Assembly: GCF_902859695.1 (NCBI RefSeq)
Contig: NZ_CADIJL010000026.1
Span: 29,904 to 93,903 of the forward strand
DNA length: 64,000 nucleotides
Source: Achromobacter ruhlandii
GTDB taxonomy: Bacteria; Pseudomonadota; Gammaproteobacteria; Burkholderiales; Burkholderiaceae_B
Reading direction: 5' to 3'
The notes beneath the pieces were generated by a model. It was not told where the DNA came from, searched no databases, and was given only the letters and a program-made list of their open reading frames with translations. Within the stretch, counting starts at the first letter, position 1; each line of letters opens with the position of its first letter. Of the stretch, positions 27,292-36,190 are shown in pieces. Position numbers and translations under genes: made by a program.

Positions 27292-28554
27292 ATGAAGAAT
27301 CAGGATCTGAATACCCGCCGTTCCCTGGCCACGCCGCGCGGCGTCGGCGTCATGTGCGACTTCTATGCCGTGCGCGCCGAGAACGCCACGCTGTGGGACG
27401 CCAACGGCAAGGAATACATCGATTTCGCGGGCGGCATCGCGGTGCTGAACACCGGCCACCTGCACCCCAAGGTCAAGGCCGCCGTCAGCGCCCAGCTCGA
27501 CAACTTCACCCACACGGCCTACCAGATCGTGCCGTACGAAGGCTACGTCTCGCTGGCCGAGCGCATCAACCGCCTGGCCCCGATCGACGGACTGAAGAAG
27601 TCCGCCTTCTTCACCACCGGCGTCGAAGCCGTTGAAAACGCCATCAAGATCGCACGCTCGGCCACCGGCCGTTCGGGCGTCATCGCCTTCTCGGGCTCGT
27701 TCCACGGCCGCACCATGCTGGGCATGGCGCTGACCGGCAAGGTCGCCCCCTACAAGCTGTCGTTCGGCCCGATGCCGGGCGACATCTACCACGTGCCGTT
27801 CCCCAACGGCACGCAGTCCATCACCGTGGCCGACTCGCTCAAGGCGCTGGACCTGCTGTTCAAGGTCGATATCGATCCCAAGCGCGTCGCCGCGATCATC
27901 ATCGAACCGGTGCAGGGCGAAGGCGGCTTCAACATCACCCCGCCCGAACTGATGGTGGCCCTGCGCAAGCTCTGCGACGAGCACGGCATCCTGCTGATCG
28001 CCGACGAAGTGCAGACCGGCTTCGGCCGCACCGGCAAGCTGTTCGCCATGGAGCACCACTCGGTGCAGGCCGACCTGATCACCATGGCCAAGAGCCTGGG
28101 CGGCGGCTTCCCGATCTCGGGCGTGGTCGGCCGCGCCGACGTCATGGACGGCCCGGCCGCGGGCGGCCTGGGCGGCACTTATGCCGGCAACCCGCTGGCG
28201 GTGGCCGCGGCCCACGCCGTGCTGGACGTGATCGCCGAGGAAAAGCTGTGCGAACGCGCGGTGCAACTGGGCGACAAGCTGCGCGCCCACCTCGAGGGCC
28301 TGCGCGCCAAGGTGCCGGGCATCGCCGATGTGCGCGGCCTGGGTTCGATGGTGGCGCTGGAACTGAACGACGCCAACGGCAAGCCCGACGCCGAGGCGGT
28401 CAAGAAGGTGCAGGCCCGCGCCATCGAGCAAGGCCTGATCTTGCTAAGCTGCGGTGTGTACGGCAACGTCCTGCGCTTCCTGTACCCCTTGACCATCCCC
28501 GACGCCCAGTTCGATCGCGCGCTGGCCATCCTGTCCGAGTCGCTGGCCGCTTAA
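27292..28554 (+). CDS. gabT: 4-aminobutyrate aminotransferase
   Basis: 420 residues from ATG at 27292, preceded by GAGG; an upstream in-frame ATG at 27274 lacks a ribosome site. Class-III aminotransferase: GVEAVENAIKIAR, SFHGRTMLGMALTG, LLIADEVQTGFGRTG, and the PLP-lysine motif TMAKSLGGGFPISG (Lys about residue 266). It converts GABA and 2-oxoglutarate to succinate semialdehyde and glutamate. gabD follows, and gabR is divergent, so the unit is a GABA catabolic module. Confidence 0.95.
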   Translation: MKNQDLNTRRSLATPRGVGVMCDFYAVRAENATLWDANGKEYIDFAGGIAVLNTGHLHPKVKAAVSAQLDNFTHTAYQIVPYEGYVSLAERINRLAPIDGLKKSAFFTTGVEAVENAIKIARSATGRSGVIAFSGSFHGRTMLGMALTGKVAPYKLSFGPMPGDIYHVPFPNGTQSITVADSLKALDLLFKVDIDPKRVAAIIIEPVQGEGGFNITPPELMVALRKLCDEHGILLIADEVQTGFGRTGKLFAMEHHSVQADLITMAKSLGGGFPISGVVGRADVMDGPAAGGLGGTYAGNPLAVAAAHAVLDVIAEEKLCERAVQLGDKLRAHLEGLRAKVPGIADVRGLGSMVALELNDANGKPDAEAVKKVQARAIEQGLILLSCGVYGNVLRFLYPLTIPDAQFDRALAILSESLAA

Positions 28555-28600
28555 GCGCCAATCCGATCATCCGGTTTTCCGGCCGTCGGGCACGGCGATT

Positions 28601-28630
28601 GCGGGCGTAGCGGATTTCCGCTGCGCCCGC
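28601..28630 (+). other. Strong intercistronic hairpin between gabT and gabD
   Basis: A 13-bp stem (GCGGGCGTAGCGG with CCGCTGCGCCCGC, one T/G wobble) with loop ATTT. No T-run follows, so it probably acts as an mRNA stability or partial attenuation element and not as a full stop. The 124-bp gabT-gabD gap holds nothing else. Confidence 0.5.
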
Positions 28631-28678
28631 GTCAGTTCCGCCCCGGCGGCCGCGTTCCTATATAGGAGACTATTGCAA

Positions 28679-30148
28679 ATGACGTCATTGACCCATCCCC
28701 TGTCGCGCCCCGAACTGCTGCGCGACGCCTGCTACATCGACGGCAAGTGGGTATCCGCCGGCAACGGCCCGTCGATCCCCGTGGACAACCCCTCCACCGG
28801 CAAGACCATCGTGTCGGTGCCCAAGCTGGGCCGCAAGGAGACCGAGCAGGCCATCGCCAGCGCCCAGGCCGCCCTGCCCGCCTGGAGCGCCAAGACCGGC
28901 AAGGAACGCGCCGTGATCCTGCTGAAATGGGCCCAGCTGATGATGCAGAACCAGCAGGACCTGGCCGCCATCATGACCTCGGAACAGGGCAAGCCCGTGA
29001 CCGAGGCCGCCGGTGAAATCGCCTACGCCGCCTCGTTCCTGGAGTGGTTCGCCGAGGAAGCCAAGCGCATCGACGGCGACGTGCTGCAAAGCCCCAAGGC
29101 CGGCCAGCGCCTGCTGGCGCTCAAGCAGCCGATCGGCGTCACCGCCGCCATCACGCCGTGGAACTTCCCCGCCGCCATGATCACCCGCAAGGTCGGCCCG
29201 GCCCTGGCCGCCGGCTGCACCATGGTGGTCAAGCCGGCCCAGCAGACGCCGCTGACCGCGCTGGCGCTGGCGGTGCTGGCCGAGGAAGCCGGCGTGCCGG
29301 CCGGCGTGTTCCACGTCATCACCGGCAGCTCGCGCGACATCGGCGCGGCGCTGTGCGAAAGCGAGGTGGTGCGCAAGCTGAGCTTCACCGGCTCGACCGA
29401 AGTCGGCCGCACGCTGATGGAGCAATGCGCCCCCACCATCAAGAAGCTGTCGCTGGAACTGGGCGGCAACGCGCCCTTCATCGTGTTCGACGACGCCGAC
29501 CTGGACCGCGCGGTCGACGGCATCCTGGCCTCGAAGTACCGCAACGCCGGCCAGACCTGCGTCTGCGCCAACCGCATCTACGTGCAGGCCGGCGTGTACG
29601 AGGAAGTCGCCAAGCGCCTGGTGGCCAAGGTCAACGCCATGAAGGTCGGCGACGGCTTCGAGGACGGCGTGACGCAAGGCCCGCTGATCGACGCCAACGC
29701 CATCGAGAAGGTGCAGGAGCACATCGCCGACGCCACCGCGCACGGCGCCAAGGTCATCGCCGGCGGCAAGCCGCACGCGCTGGGCGGCACCTTCTTCGAG
29801 CCGACCGTGGTGCGCGACGTGACCCAGTCGATGCGCTTCGCGACCGAGGAAACCTTCGGCCCGGTGGCGCCGCTGTTCCGCTTCGAGTCCGAGGAAGAAG
29901 TCATCGGCATGGCCAACGACACCATCTTCGGCCTGGCCGCCTACTTCTTCACCCGCGACTACGCCCGCATCTGGCGCGTGTCGGAGGCGCTGGAATACGG
30001 CATCGTCGGCATCAACACCGGCCTGATCTCCAACGAAGTCGGCCCGTTCGGCGGCGTCAAGCAATCCGGCCTGGGCCGCGAAGGCTCGAAGTACGGCATC
30101 GAGGAATACCTCGAGATCAAGTACCTCTGCGTCGACCTGGGCGCCTGA
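28679..30148 (+). CDS. gabD: NAD(P)+-dependent succinate-semialdehyde dehydrogenase
   Basis: 489 residues from ATG at 28679, with AGGAGA 9 bp upstream; an in-frame TTG two codons earlier is less likely. Aldehyde dehydrogenase fold: TPWNFPAAMITRKVGPALAA, catalytic Glu in LELGGNAPFIVF, catalytic Cys in NAGQTCVCANR, and EETFGPVAPLF. It oxidises succinate semialdehyde to succinate, the second step after GabT. Length and motifs match GabD. Confidence 0.95.
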   Translation: MTSLTHPLSRPELLRDACYIDGKWVSAGNGPSIPVDNPSTGKTIVSVPKLGRKETEQAIASAQAALPAWSAKTGKERAVILLKWAQLMMQNQQDLAAIMTSEQGKPVTEAAGEIAYAASFLEWFAEEAKRIDGDVLQSPKAGQRLLALKQPIGVTAAITPWNFPAAMITRKVGPALAAGCTMVVKPAQQTPLTALALAVLAEEAGVPAGVFHVITGSSRDIGAALCESEVVRKLSFTGSTEVGRTLMEQCAPTIKKLSLELGGNAPFIVFDDADLDRAVDGILASKYRNAGQTCVCANRIYVQAGVYEEVAKRLVAKVNAMKVGDGFEDGVTQGPLIDANAIEKVQEHIADATAHGAKVIAGGKPHALGGTFFEPTVVRDVTQSMRFATEETFGPVAPLFRFESEEEVIGMANDTIFGLAAYFFTRDYARIWRVSEALEYGIVGINTGLISNEVGPFGGVKQSGLGREGSKYGIEEYLEIKYLCVDLGA

Positions 30149-30160
30149 GCGCGTCCCGCC

Positions 30161-30213
30161 TCCCCCGGGCGCCCGCCCGGGGGAAGATAAACGGGGCTCC
30201 GGTCCCGTTTATC
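30161..30213 (+). terminator. Double hairpin after gabD
   Basis: Two consecutive perfect stems: TCCCCCGGGC / GCCCGGGGGA with loop GCCC (30161-30184), and GATAAACGGG / CCCGTTTATC with an 8-base loop (30186-30213). Neither has a long T-run, but two stacked 10-bp hairpins after an operon probably end or stabilise the gab transcript. The second arm runs into a DnaA-box-like sequence. Confidence 0.6.
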
Positions 30214-30231
30214 CCCAGGAATTGTGGACAA
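30209..30231. promoter_or_regulatory. DnaA-box-like pair, left of the IMPase-family gene
   Basis: TTATCCCCA (30209-30217; one mismatch to TTATCCACA) faces TGTGGACAA (30223-30231; reverse complement TTGTCCACA, one mismatch). The surrounding AGGAATT...GTGGACAACC string recurs on the other side of the IMPase-family gene near 31275. Confidence 0.45.
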
Positions 30232-30346
30232 CCTGGCAGATAACTCCTGCACAGGTGCAAAATCCCCTTTAAGTTCATGCGGTTATAAATCGCGATCAAA
30301 TGCCGCCCAGGCGTGATAGATTTGCGCGTTCCCTGGACGAGCGACC

Positions 30347-31201
30347 ATGAGCAGAACCTTTACCCGTGACGACACCCGCAAGCTGGCCGGCATCCTGGCC
30401 GAAGCCGCGCAGGCGGAGGTCATGCCGCGCTTTCGCAACCTGCCCGAAGGCAGCGTGCGCGACAAGAGCTCGCCGCGTGACCTGGTCACCGACGCCGACG
30501 AGGCCGCCGAACGCCTGATCGCCGCGCGCCTGGCCAAGCTGCATCCGGGCGCGGTGCTGATCGGCGAGGAAGCCTCGACCCGCAACCCCGCCCTGCTGAA
30601 CATGCTGGTGGACGCCGAGCTGGCATTCCTGATCGACCCGATCGACGGCACCCGCAACTACGTCGCCGGCCTGCCGCTGTTCGGCATGATGATCGCGGCC
30701 TGCCATCGCGGCGACGTGATCGCTGGCGTGATCTACGACCCGGTCAACCGCGACAGCGCGCTGGCGGTGCGCGGCGAAGGCGCCTGGATGGAGTACGAGA
30801 ACGGCAAGCAGGCGCCGCTGGCCGTGGCCAGCCCCGCGCCGCCCGAGGACATGGACGGCCTGATTTCCACCGGCGCCCTGCCCGAGCCGCTGCGCACCAC
30901 GGTCAACGGCAACCTGTCGCGCCTGGGCAGCACCGCCAGCCTGCGCTGCGCCGCTCACGAATACCGCATGCTGGCGGCCGGCCACAGCCACGTCGCGCTG
31001 TACAACCAGTTGACCGCCTGGGACCACGCGGCCGGCTGGCTGCTGCACCGCGAAGCCGGCGGCTACGCGGCGCGCTTCGATGGCTCGCCCTACAAGCCCA
31101 CCCACCGCAGCGGCGGCCTGCTGTACGCCCCCGATGCCGGCAGCTGGCACGCGGCGCGCAAGGCCCTGCTGGGCGACGCCATTGCCGACGCCGAAGGTTG
31201 A
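30347..31201 (+). CDS. Inositol monophosphatase family protein
   Basis: 284 residues. IMPase/SuhB/CysQ-type metal-dependent phosphatase: VTDADEAAE, GEEAS (metal Glu), motif A DPIDGTRNY, and motif B WDHAAGWLLHREAGG. The substrate cannot be assigned: myo-inositol-1-phosphate, histidinol-phosphate or 3',5'-ADP hydrolysis are all known in this family. It stands alone on the plus strand between two DnaA-box repeats. The ATG at 30347 lies close after ACGAGCGACC, so the ribosome site is modest. Confidence 0.9.
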   Translation: MSRTFTRDDTRKLAGILAEAAQAEVMPRFRNLPEGSVRDKSSPRDLVTDADEAAERLIAARLAKLHPGAVLIGEEASTRNPALLNMLVDAELAFLIDPIDGTRNYVAGLPLFGMMIAACHRGDVIAGVIYDPVNRDSALAVRGEGAWMEYENGKQAPLAVASPAPPEDMDGLISTGALPEPLRTTVNGNLSRLGSTASLRCAAHEYRMLAAGHSHVALYNQLTAWDHAAGWLLHREAGGYAARFDGSPYKPTHRSGGLLYAPDAGSWHAARKALLGDAIADAEG

Positions 31202-31278
31202 AATACCGGGGCCAGATGACCACACAGGGGTCGAAAATAGCCCCAACTTGCTCGCAAAATCGGGGTAATCCCTAGGAA

Positions 31279-31301
31279 TTATCCACAGTATCTGTGGACA
31301 A
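31279..31301. promoter_or_regulatory. Perfect DnaA box plus facing near-match, right of the IMPase-family gene
   Basis: TTATCCACA at 31279-31287 is an exact DnaA box, facing TGTGGACAA at 31293-31301. Shared flanks with the 30209 site (AGGAATT, GTGGACAACC, then GCAAAA and ATCC further right) show the two ~70-bp regions are related copies. Confidence 0.55.
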
Positions 31302-31394
31302 CCCTTTGGAAAGGTCTGTAACGGCGCAAAAAAATCCTTACAGGGCGGGCACTTGGTTAAACCGGTCAAAAACCGGCCGCTGTCCGTCCCGCTT

Positions 31395-32222
31395 TTATGC
31401 CGCCGTCAGCGCCTCCAGCGCCATGGCGCTGGGCAGCTCGATCTTGAGCGTCAACAGGTTGTCGGCCCGGGTGCGGCCCAGGTTGATGGCCGCTATCGGC
31501 ATGCCGTTGCGGGAGGCCGCCGTGACAAAGCGGTAGCCCGAATAGACCATCAGCGACGAGCCCACCACCAGCACCGCGTCGGCCGCCATCAGGCCGGCAT
31601 TGGCGCGGTCGACCCGCTCGCGCGGCACGGTCTCGCCGAAGAACACCACATCGGGCTTGACGATGCCGCCGCAGACCGGACAGGGCGGCACCTGGAACGA
31701 CGCGAAGTCCACGCCCTCCAGGTCGGCGTCGCCGTCGGGCGCGTCATCGGCCTCGAAGGCGATCCAGCCGGGGTTGTATTGGTGCAGCGTGTCCTGCCAG
31801 GCATCGCGGCGGCCGCGCCAGTCGCAGTTCATGCAGCGCACCTGGTCGAGCCGGCCATGCAGGTCGACCACGTCGCGGCTGCCGGCGGCTTCGTGCAGGC
31901 CATCGACGTTCTGCGTCACCAGGACCGACACCCGGCCGCGCTGCTGCAATTGCGCCAGCGCGCGATGCGAGGCGTTGGGTTGCACCTGGCCGAAACGGCG
32001 CCAGCCCACCATGCTGCGGGCCCAGTAGCGGGCGCGCGCGTATTCGCCGCCCATGAAAGTCTGCAGCGTCATCGGCGGCGAGCGTTTCCATTCGCCGTCG
32101 GTGTCGCGGTAGTCGGGGATGCCGGAATCGGTGCTGACGCCCGCCCCGGTCAGCACGAACAGCCGCGGGTGGCGGTCGACGAAGCCGCGCAGCGCGGCCA
32201 GATCCGAAACACGTGTGTCCAT
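31395..32222 (-). CDS. Sir2-family NAD-dependent protein deacylase
   Basis: 275 residues from ATG at 32222, preceded by GGGAGCC. Sirtuin motifs in order: LTGAGVSTDSGIPDYR (NAD site), VTQNVDGLHEAAG, catalytic His in DLHGRLD, Zn Cys pairs CMNC and CPVCG, then PDVVFFGE and VGSSLMVYSG. It removes acyl groups from lysines using NAD. The GVSTDSGIPDYRD variant (Asp in place of Ala) is typical of bacterial class II-like sirtuins. It is 85 bp downstream of the serine acetyltransferase gene. Confidence 0.93.
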   Translation of the reverse strand: MDTRVSDLAALRGFVDRHPRLFVLTGAGVSTDSGIPDYRDTDGEWKRSPPMTLQTFMGGEYARARYWARSMVGWRRFGQVQPNASHRALAQLQQRGRVSVLVTQNVDGLHEAAGSRDVVDLHGRLDQVRCMNCDWRGRRDAWQDTLHQYNPGWIAFEADDAPDGDADLEGVDFASFQVPPCPVCGGIVKPDVVFFGETVPRERVDRANAGLMAADAVLVVGSSLMVYSGYRFVTAASRNGMPIAAINLGRTRADNLLTLKIELPSAMALEALTAA

Positions 32223-32307
32223 CCAGGCTCCCGTATCGAGGCGCGGGCGAGCAGGCCGCCCGGGCCGGACGCGGGCGGCATCGAAGCCGCCCACCGCACC
32301 GCGGACC

Positions 32308-33255
32308 TCAGCCGCCCAGGCCGCAATCCGGCGTGTCGCTGACCAGGCTGGCCTGGGTCACGTTGCTGCCCGGCGGCACGCTGCGCGTGAGCCAGACGTT
32401 GCCGCCGATGGTCGAGCCCTTGCCGATGGTGACGCGACCCAGGATGGTGGCGCCCGCGTAGATGACCACATCATCTTCGATCAGCGGATGGCGCGCCAGG
32501 CCTTTCTTGAGTTCGCCGTTCTCGCCCGGCGGGAAGCGCTTGGCGCCCAGCGTGACCATCTGGTAGAGCCGCACGCGGTCGCCGATGATGGCGGTTTCGC
32601 CGATCACCACGCCGGTGCCGTGGTCGATGAAGAAGCTGCGGCCGATGGTGGCGCCGGGATGGATGTCGATGCCGGTGTCGGCGTGGGCGATCTCGGCCAC
32701 GATGCGCGCCAGCATCGGCACGCCCAGGCGGTACAGCACGTTGGCCAGGCGATGGTGGATCATGGCGGCCACGCCGGGATAGCACAGCAGCACTTCGTCG
32801 ACGCTGTGCGCGGCCGGGTCGCCCTGGTAGGCGGCGGTCACGTCCAGGTCGAGCGCGGCGCGCACGCGCGGCAGCTCGGCGCCGAACTGGCGCACGATCT
32901 CGATGGCGCGCGGCTGCGAATCGGCCAGCAGCGCAGGATCGTCGCGGCTGACGTATTGCAGCTCCAGGTTGACCTGGTGCAGCAGCGCGTCCAGCGCCGC
33001 GCCGATGGTGTGGCCGACGTAGAAGTCCTCGACCTCTTCGCGCAGGTCGATGGGGCCCAGCCGCATCGGGAACAAGGCGCCACAGAGGTCCTTGATGATC
33101 TGGCGCAGCGCCTCCTGCGACGGGAACTCGCGCAGGCCGGCGTCTTCGCGCAGGCGGCCGCGCGGGCCGCGCCAGGCCACGCGCGCCTGGCGCAGGCCCG
33201 AGACGATGCTGTCCAGGTTCCAGTGGGCGGTGGGAAGGTAGGCCGGGCCGCTCAT
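32308..33255 (-). CDS. Serine O-acetyltransferase (EpsC/SatA-type CysE)
   Basis: 315 residues. An N-terminal helical region is followed by a left-handed beta-helix acetyltransferase domain: IDIHPGATIGRSFFIDHGTG (His-containing active site), VVIGETAIIGD, LYQMVTLGAKRF and the C-terminal coil PGSNVTQASLV. It acetylates L-serine with acetyl-CoA in cysteine biosynthesis. The N-terminal region is longer than in E. coli CysE, as in the EpsC subfamily. It lies 183 bp downstream of galE; that gap holds no gene. Confidence 0.9.
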   Translation of the reverse strand: MSGPAYLPTAHWNLDSIVSGLRQARVAWRGPRGRLREDAGLREFPSQEALRQIIKDLCGALFPMRLGPIDLREEVEDFYVGHTIGAALDALLHQVNLELQYVSRDDPALLADSQPRAIEIVRQFGAELPRVRAALDLDVTAAYQGDPAAHSVDEVLLCYPGVAAMIHHRLANVLYRLGVPMLARIVAEIAHADTGIDIHPGATIGRSFFIDHGTGVVIGETAIIGDRVRLYQMVTLGAKRFPPGENGELKKGLARHPLIEDDVVIYAGATILGRVTIGKGSTIGGNVWLTRSVPPGSNVTQASLVSDTPDCGLGG

Positions 33256-33438
33256 CGGGACAGCCCCTGCGGGATGCCGGCCGGGCCGGCGAACGGATGA
33301 GAATCGAGCATGACAGTGCCTCGGTGACGGTGCATCGCGCGTGACGGCGGGGCCGCGCGGCGATGCTGCTTCGCAATATTTCCGTCAACTGTAACCGCTC
33401 GGCCCGCTTCGCGGAACCCATCCGACACGCCGTTGGGG

Positions 33439-34491
33439 TTATGGCGCCGCGGACTCCGGGTCATAGCCATGCGGATTGCCCTGTTGCCAGCGCCAGCCAT
33501 CGGCGCACATGGCATCCACGCCGCGCGTGCTGCGCCAGCCCAACAGCGAGGCGGCCAGGGCCGGATCGGCCCACATCCGCTCGATATCGCCGGGACGCCG
33601 CGGCCGGGTGCGCAGCGGGATGCGGCACTGGTTGACCCGCTCGAAGGCGCGCACCAGCTCCAGCACGCTGGTGCCCTGCCCGGTGCCCAGGTTGACCGCC
33701 ACGAAGCCCGGGTGGCCGGCCGCATAGGCCAGGGCCTGCACATGGCCCTGCGCCAGGTCCATGACGTGCAGATAATCGCGCACGCCGGTGCCGTCCGCGG
33801 TGGCGTAGTCATCGCCGAACACGTTCAGGAACGGCTGCCGCCCCACCGCCACCTGCGTGATATAGGGAAACAGGTTGTTGGGCACGTCGCGGGGGCTTTC
33901 GCCGATCTGGCCGCTGGGATGCGCGCCGATCGGATTGAAGTAGCGCAGCGTCACCGCGCCGAACGCCGGCTCGGCCGCGCACAGGTCGCGCAGCATCTGC
34001 TCGACCATCAGCTTGCTGCGGCCGTACGGATTGGCCGGCGCCAGCGGATGCGCCTCGGTGAACGGCAGCGAGCGCGGCTCGCCATAGACGGTGGCCGACG
34101 AGCTGAACACCAGCCGCGTCACGCCCTCGTCGCGCATGGCGCGCAGCAACGCCACCGATCCGGCCACATTGTTGTCGTAGTACTTGAGCGGATCGGCCAC
34201 CGATTCGCCGACCGCCTTGCAGCCGGCCAGGTGCAGCACCGCCTGCACCGGGTCGCCGCGCCGCGCCTCGCGCGCCAGCAGCGCCTGCACCAGCCCGGTC
34301 TGGCGGATGTCGCCCTCGACCAGCGGGATCGGCGCGCCGCACAGGCGCTCGACCCGCCGCACCGCCTCGGCGCTGCCGTTGCTGAAGTTGTCCAGCACCA
34401 GCGGCCGCTGGCCCGCCGCCAGCATCGCCACCAGAGTGTGGGCGCCGATGTAGCCGGCGCCCCCGGTGACCAGCACGCGCATGTCCGTCAT
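33439..34491 (-). CDS. galE: UDP-glucose 4-epimerase
   Basis: 350 residues. SDR fold: NAD motif GGAGYIGAHT (about 10-19), LDNFSNG, SSSATVYGE, catalytic NPYGRSKLMVEQ (Tyr/Lys about 155/159), and RDYLHVMDLA. It interconverts UDP-glucose and UDP-galactose, giving galactose for the exopolysaccharide. It lies 12 bp after pgi in the wza-wzc-manB-pgi-galE unit and has GGAGAGC before the ATG. Confidence 0.94.
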   Translation of the reverse strand: MTDMRVLVTGGAGYIGAHTLVAMLAAGQRPLVLDNFSNGSAEAVRRVERLCGAPIPLVEGDIRQTGLVQALLAREARRGDPVQAVLHLAGCKAVGESVADPLKYYDNNVAGSVALLRAMRDEGVTRLVFSSSATVYGEPRSLPFTEAHPLAPANPYGRSKLMVEQMLRDLCAAEPAFGAVTLRYFNPIGAHPSGQIGESPRDVPNNLFPYITQVAVGRQPFLNVFGDDYATADGTGVRDYLHVMDLAQGHVQALAYAAGHPGFVAVNLGTGQGTSVLELVRAFERVNQCRIPLRTRPRRPGDIERMWADPALAASLLGWRSTRGVDAMCADGWRWQQGNPHGYDPESAAP

Positions 34492-34503
34492 GCCCGCTCT
34501 CCG

Positions 34504-36177
34504 TCAAAGGTGCGCCGCCACGCCCGGCACCCAGGCATGGCGCGGCCGCGGCGCCTGGGCATGGCCGCGATAGCGGTCGATCCAGTACGAGGTGGAAGCG
34601 TCGTGGCCCCAATCGACCACGCCGGCCGACACCGGCACCGCCAGCTCGCGCTCGATGCCGCTCGCCAGCCGCTTGCCCAGTTCCACGCCCCATTGGTCGA
34701 AGGGATTGACGCCCCACACCACGCTCTGCACGAACACCTTGTGCTCGTACAGCGCCAGCAGCGCGCCGAGGGCGCGCGGATCGAGCTGGCGCAGCACGAT
34801 CAGCGTGGACGGCCGGCCGCCGGGATGCACCATGTGGTGCGCCAGGCTCAGCGCCTTGTCGGGGTCGTCGATGTGGGCCACGTCCAGCAGCGCCTGCTCC
34901 AGGCTCTTGCCGCGCATCAGCGCCTGGCGCTGCGCCAGGCAGTTGGCCAGCAGCATGCGGTGGGCGTCGGGACTGTCAGGGTGGCCCTGCAGGCTGGCGA
35001 TGAAATCGACGGGCGCGCCCTGGGCGCTCTGGTGCAGCCACTGGAAGAAAGTGTGCTGCCCGTCGGTGCCCGGCATGCCCCAGATGATCGGCGCGGTGGG
35101 CACGTCGACCTCGGCGCCATCGCCGCCGACGCGCTTGCCCAGCGATTCCATTTCCAGCTGCTGCAGATAGGTCACCAGGTGCAGCAGCCGCGCGCTGTAG
35201 GCCGCGATGTTGAGCGAACCGTGGCCAAGCACGCTGCAATTGACCAGCCCGGCCAGCGCCAGCTGCACCGGCGCATTGGCCGCCAGCGGCGCCTGCTGGA
35301 AGTGCTGGTCCATGGCCTCGGCGCCGGCGCGCATGCCGATCAGCACGTCGGCGCCGACGGTCAGCGCGATAGACAGCCCGGCCACCGACCAGACCGAATA
35401 GCGCCCGCCGACCCAGTCGCACATGCGGAACACCTGGCTCGACGGCACGCCCAGCGCGCGCGCCGCCGGCACGTTGGCGGTGACCGCCGCCAGGTGTTCG
35501 GACGGATCGGCCACGCCGCCCTGCTTGAGCCAGGCGATGGCGGCGCGGGCGTTGTGCAGGGTCTCGGCGGTGGTGAAGGATTTGGACGACACCACCACCA
35601 GGCAGCGGCGCGGGTCCAGCCCGGCCACCGCATCATGGAAGGCGTGGCCGTCGATGTTGGAGACAAAGCGGATCTGGCGGCGCTGCCCGGCGCCGCCGAA
35701 GGCCTGGATCGCCAGGCGCGGCCCCCAGTCGCTGCCGCCGATGCCGATGTGCAGCACCGCGGAAAAATCGGCGCTCTGATCGATGCGCCGCACGAAGTCG
35801 GTCATGCGCGCGTACTCGCAGACCGAGTCCTCGTCCTGCCCGTCCGGCTGTTCGCGGGTGCGGCCGGCGCGCAGCGCCGTGTGCCAGGCGGGCTTGCCTT
35901 CGGTCCAGTTGACCGGTCCGCCGCCGAACAGCGCCTGGCGCGCGGCGTCCAGCCCGCGCGCGCGCAGCAAGGCCTGCGCCGCGGCGTCCAGCGCGCCGGA
36001 CTGCCGCTGCATCGTCAGGTCCACGCACAAGCCGGCCGCCTCGATCACCTTCAGCGTGCTCCCGTCCAGCGCGGCGCCGCGCGCCGCCTGCGCGAATGCC
36101 TGCCATTCGGCGCTGGCGGCCAGGCTGTCCGCTTCTGCCCCGGCCCGGGCCTCTCTCGCAAAATTCGCCTTTCCCAT
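34504..36177 (-). CDS. pgi: Glucose-6-phosphate isomerase
   Basis: 557 residues from ATG at 36177, with AAGGAG 9 bp upstream overlapping the manB end. PGI signatures: FSAVLHIGIGGSDWGPRLA, VSSKSFTTAETL, GGRYSVWS, GMPGTDGQHTFFQWLHQ, and GVNPFDQWGVELGK with the catalytic Lys. It links glucose-6-P and fructose-6-P, feeding mannose and fucose nucleotide synthesis through ManA activity of ManC and through ManB. Presence inside an exopolysaccharide operon suggests it is a pathway-dedicated copy, though it could be the only one. Confidence 0.94.
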   Translation of the reverse strand: MGKANFAREARAGAEADSLAASAEWQAFAQAARGAALDGSTLKVIEAAGLCVDLTMQRQSGALDAAAQALLRARGLDAARQALFGGGPVNWTEGKPAWHTALRAGRTREQPDGQDEDSVCEYARMTDFVRRIDQSADFSAVLHIGIGGSDWGPRLAIQAFGGAGQRRQIRFVSNIDGHAFHDAVAGLDPRRCLVVVSSKSFTTAETLHNARAAIAWLKQGGVADPSEHLAAVTANVPAARALGVPSSQVFRMCDWVGGRYSVWSVAGLSIALTVGADVLIGMRAGAEAMDQHFQQAPLAANAPVQLALAGLVNCSVLGHGSLNIAAYSARLLHLVTYLQQLEMESLGKRVGGDGAEVDVPTAPIIWGMPGTDGQHTFFQWLHQSAQGAPVDFIASLQGHPDSPDAHRMLLANCLAQRQALMRGKSLEQALLDVAHIDDPDKALSLAHHMVHPGGRPSTLIVLRQLDPRALGALLALYEHKVFVQSVVWGVNPFDQWGVELGKRLASGIERELAVPVSAGVVDWGHDASTSYWIDRYRGHAQAPRPRHAWVPGVAAHL

Positions 36178-36190
36178 CGCGTGATGCTCC

